Below, piece by piece: positions 63,346-64,000 of a stretch of 64,000 bases of DNA. Origin of the DNA: Polynucleobacter meluiroseus (GTDB lineage: Bacteria > Pseudomonadota > Gammaproteobacteria > Burkholderiales > Burkholderiaceae); contig NZ_OANS01000001.1 of assembly GCF_900205755.1 (NCBI RefSeq), positions 552,206 to 616,205 of the forward strand. The letters are read 5' to 3'. The notes below the pieces were generated by a model that did not search any database, was not told where the DNA came from, and saw nothing but the letters and a program-made list of their open reading frames with translations. The position numbers and the translations under genes are program-made. Numbering within the stretch: the first letter of the stretch is position 1; each line of letters begins with the position of its first letter.

Positions 63346-63368
63346 AAACCCACCTTAGGGTGGCTTTT
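63346..63368 (-). terminator. Bidirectional terminator between sulfatase and DUF202 gene
   Basis: CCACC-TTAG-GGTGG with GGCTTTT on the plus side and a T6 run (GGGTTTTTTAT) on the minus side. The two genes are convergent. Confidence 0.8.
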
Positions 63369-63394
63369 AAGATTTAAAGTTAATTATTCTGATG

Positions 63395-63784
63395 CTAGAA
63401 GGTAATGAATTTAGGTAAAAATCCCAATAGAATCCAAATGAGCATTAAAAAGCCGCCAATACTCACTGTAAATCCAACTATAGGCCCCAAGGAGACAAAA
63501 TAGCCATCGGGAATTTCTTTGTTTGAAAGATTTTTAATGAATTTTTTATGTTGATATGCTGAAACAAATGCAATAAATGTACCTACCAGAATGAGAGAAA
63601 ATCCAATGAGCTCAGATAGAAGGTAATGAGCATTATTAATTTGATCAGGTAAGTTCAGATTTTTCATAAATGCATAGCGCTCTACTACAAATCCAAGCGC
63701 GATAAAAGATAAGGCTGTTCTTTGCCATGATAGTAAAGTTCTTTCAGTGGCAAAATACACCCGCGGGTCGTCTAAATAGGACAT
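63395..63784 (-). CDS. DUF202 membrane protein
   Basis: A 129-residue protein with the DUF202 signature YFATERTLLSWQRTALSFIALGF and three membrane helices (about 22-40, 57-77, 100-122). The family is widespread and of unknown function, related to the membrane part of eukaryotic VTC proteins. It stands alone, convergent with the sulfatase gene. Confidence 0.85.
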   Translation of the reverse strand: MSYLDDPRVYFATERTLLSWQRTALSFIALGFVVERYAFMKNLNLPDQINNAHYLLSELIGFSLILVGTFIAFVSAYQHKKFIKNLSNKEIPDGYFVSLGPIVGFTVSIGGFLMLIWILLGFLPKFITF

Positions 63785-63840
63785 TTACAGTTTCATTGTG
63801 AATAGAGTTAATACATTTTAGATGAATATTTATACCTTTT

Positions 63841-63859
63841 TTGTCGGTTTACCCGACAA
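63841..63859. repeat. Inverted repeat upstream of the IS-like gene
   Basis: TTGTCGG-TTTAC-CCGACAA, 7-base arms. It lies between the DUF202 promoter region and the transposase start and could be a terminator, operator or an element end. Confidence 0.5.
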
Positions 63860-63973
63860 ATTAGACATCTGCTTATTCGACCGCCTGCCAATTGTAGTAT
63901 CCCCATAGATTCGTACATTTAAAAAGTTGAGTTTTCTGTTGTTTATGGCAGTATTTACAACAGGAGAATCAAT

Positions 63974-64000
63974 ATGAAGAAGTCACGATTTACAGAGACC
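63974..64000 (+). mobile_element. Start of an IS3-family transposase OrfA, cut by window edge
   Basis: The last 27 bases encode MKKSRFTET after a good ribosome binding site (AGGAG). This is the typical N-terminus of IS3-group OrfA proteins (MKKSRFxExQI...). The left terminal inverted repeat was not located with confidence; it should lie in roughly 63860-63960. Confidence 0.7.

Noticed and set aside
63841..63859. Left end of the IS3-like element
   Set aside because: The inverted repeat is internal (both arms adjacent) rather than a terminal repeat, and is 115 bases from the ORF, so it cannot be assigned as the element end.

Overview
The window looks like a chromosomal segment of a betaproteobacterium of the Burkholderiaceae, most likely Polynucleobacter or a close relative. 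This rests on gene order (lysS-prfB-recJ-rpfE; rpsB-tsf-pyrH-frr-uppS-cdsA-dxr-rseP-bamA-skp-lpxD-fabZ-lpxA-lpxB-rnhB; smc-zipA-ligA), moderate GC, compact intergenic spaces and frequent TTG starts. No similarity search was run, so the genus is an inference.

Bases 1-55 kb are almost entirely housekeeping. A minus-strand block (1-4.6 kb) holds lysS (cut by the window edge), prfB with its programmed +1 frameshift, recJ and an rpfE-like gene. A plus-strand block follows: the Lol permease and ATPase, a TatD-like gene that has lost its N-terminal metal histidines, and comEC. From 10 to 11.5 kb lie a lipoprotein gene broken by one base, a membrane protein divergent from a MarR-like regulator, and the initiator tRNA. 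Next come kup, a coiled-coil periplasmic protein, radA, prmB, dapE, dapD, smc, zipA, ligA, glnD and map. The long plus-strand run from rpsB to a TrmH-family methyltransferase (28.9-43.9 kb) joins translation, isoprenoid and phospholipid synthesis, outer-membrane assembly and lipid A synthesis. ppsR and ppsA are divergent. The block at 47.3-51.5 kb encodes the Anbu proteasome-like peptidase with transglutaminase, alpha-E and circularly permuted ATP-grasp partners. smpB, ratA, rnfH, guaB and guaA close the conserved part.

From 56 kb on the DNA is accessory. A decayed tyrosine recombinase (two TAG codons and an 8-bp tandem duplication) lies just downstream of guaA, a known island insertion hotspot. 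Behind it, at 57.7-59.1 kb, is the most interesting locus: five tandem genes for 43-48 residue peptides. They share a nearly constant acidic leader (M-P-V-Q-x-I-E-L-E-E ... V-S-D-E-x-L-E) followed by unrelated short tails, most of them rich in Cys, Ser, Thr and Gly. Four have the same roughly 90-bp upstream cassette (extended -10-like box, GTGGA-TAG-TCCAC hairpin, strong RBS), and four are followed by a near-identical intrinsic terminator. This is the architecture of RiPP precursors organised as a combinatorial array, but no modification enzyme or exporter is encoded nearby.

The window then holds a decayed gamma-glutamyltransferase fragment, an APC-family permease, a Tat-exported sulfatase-like enzyme with a non-canonical C-S-S-A-R motif, a DUF202 membrane protein, and the first codons of an IS3-type transposase at the right edge.
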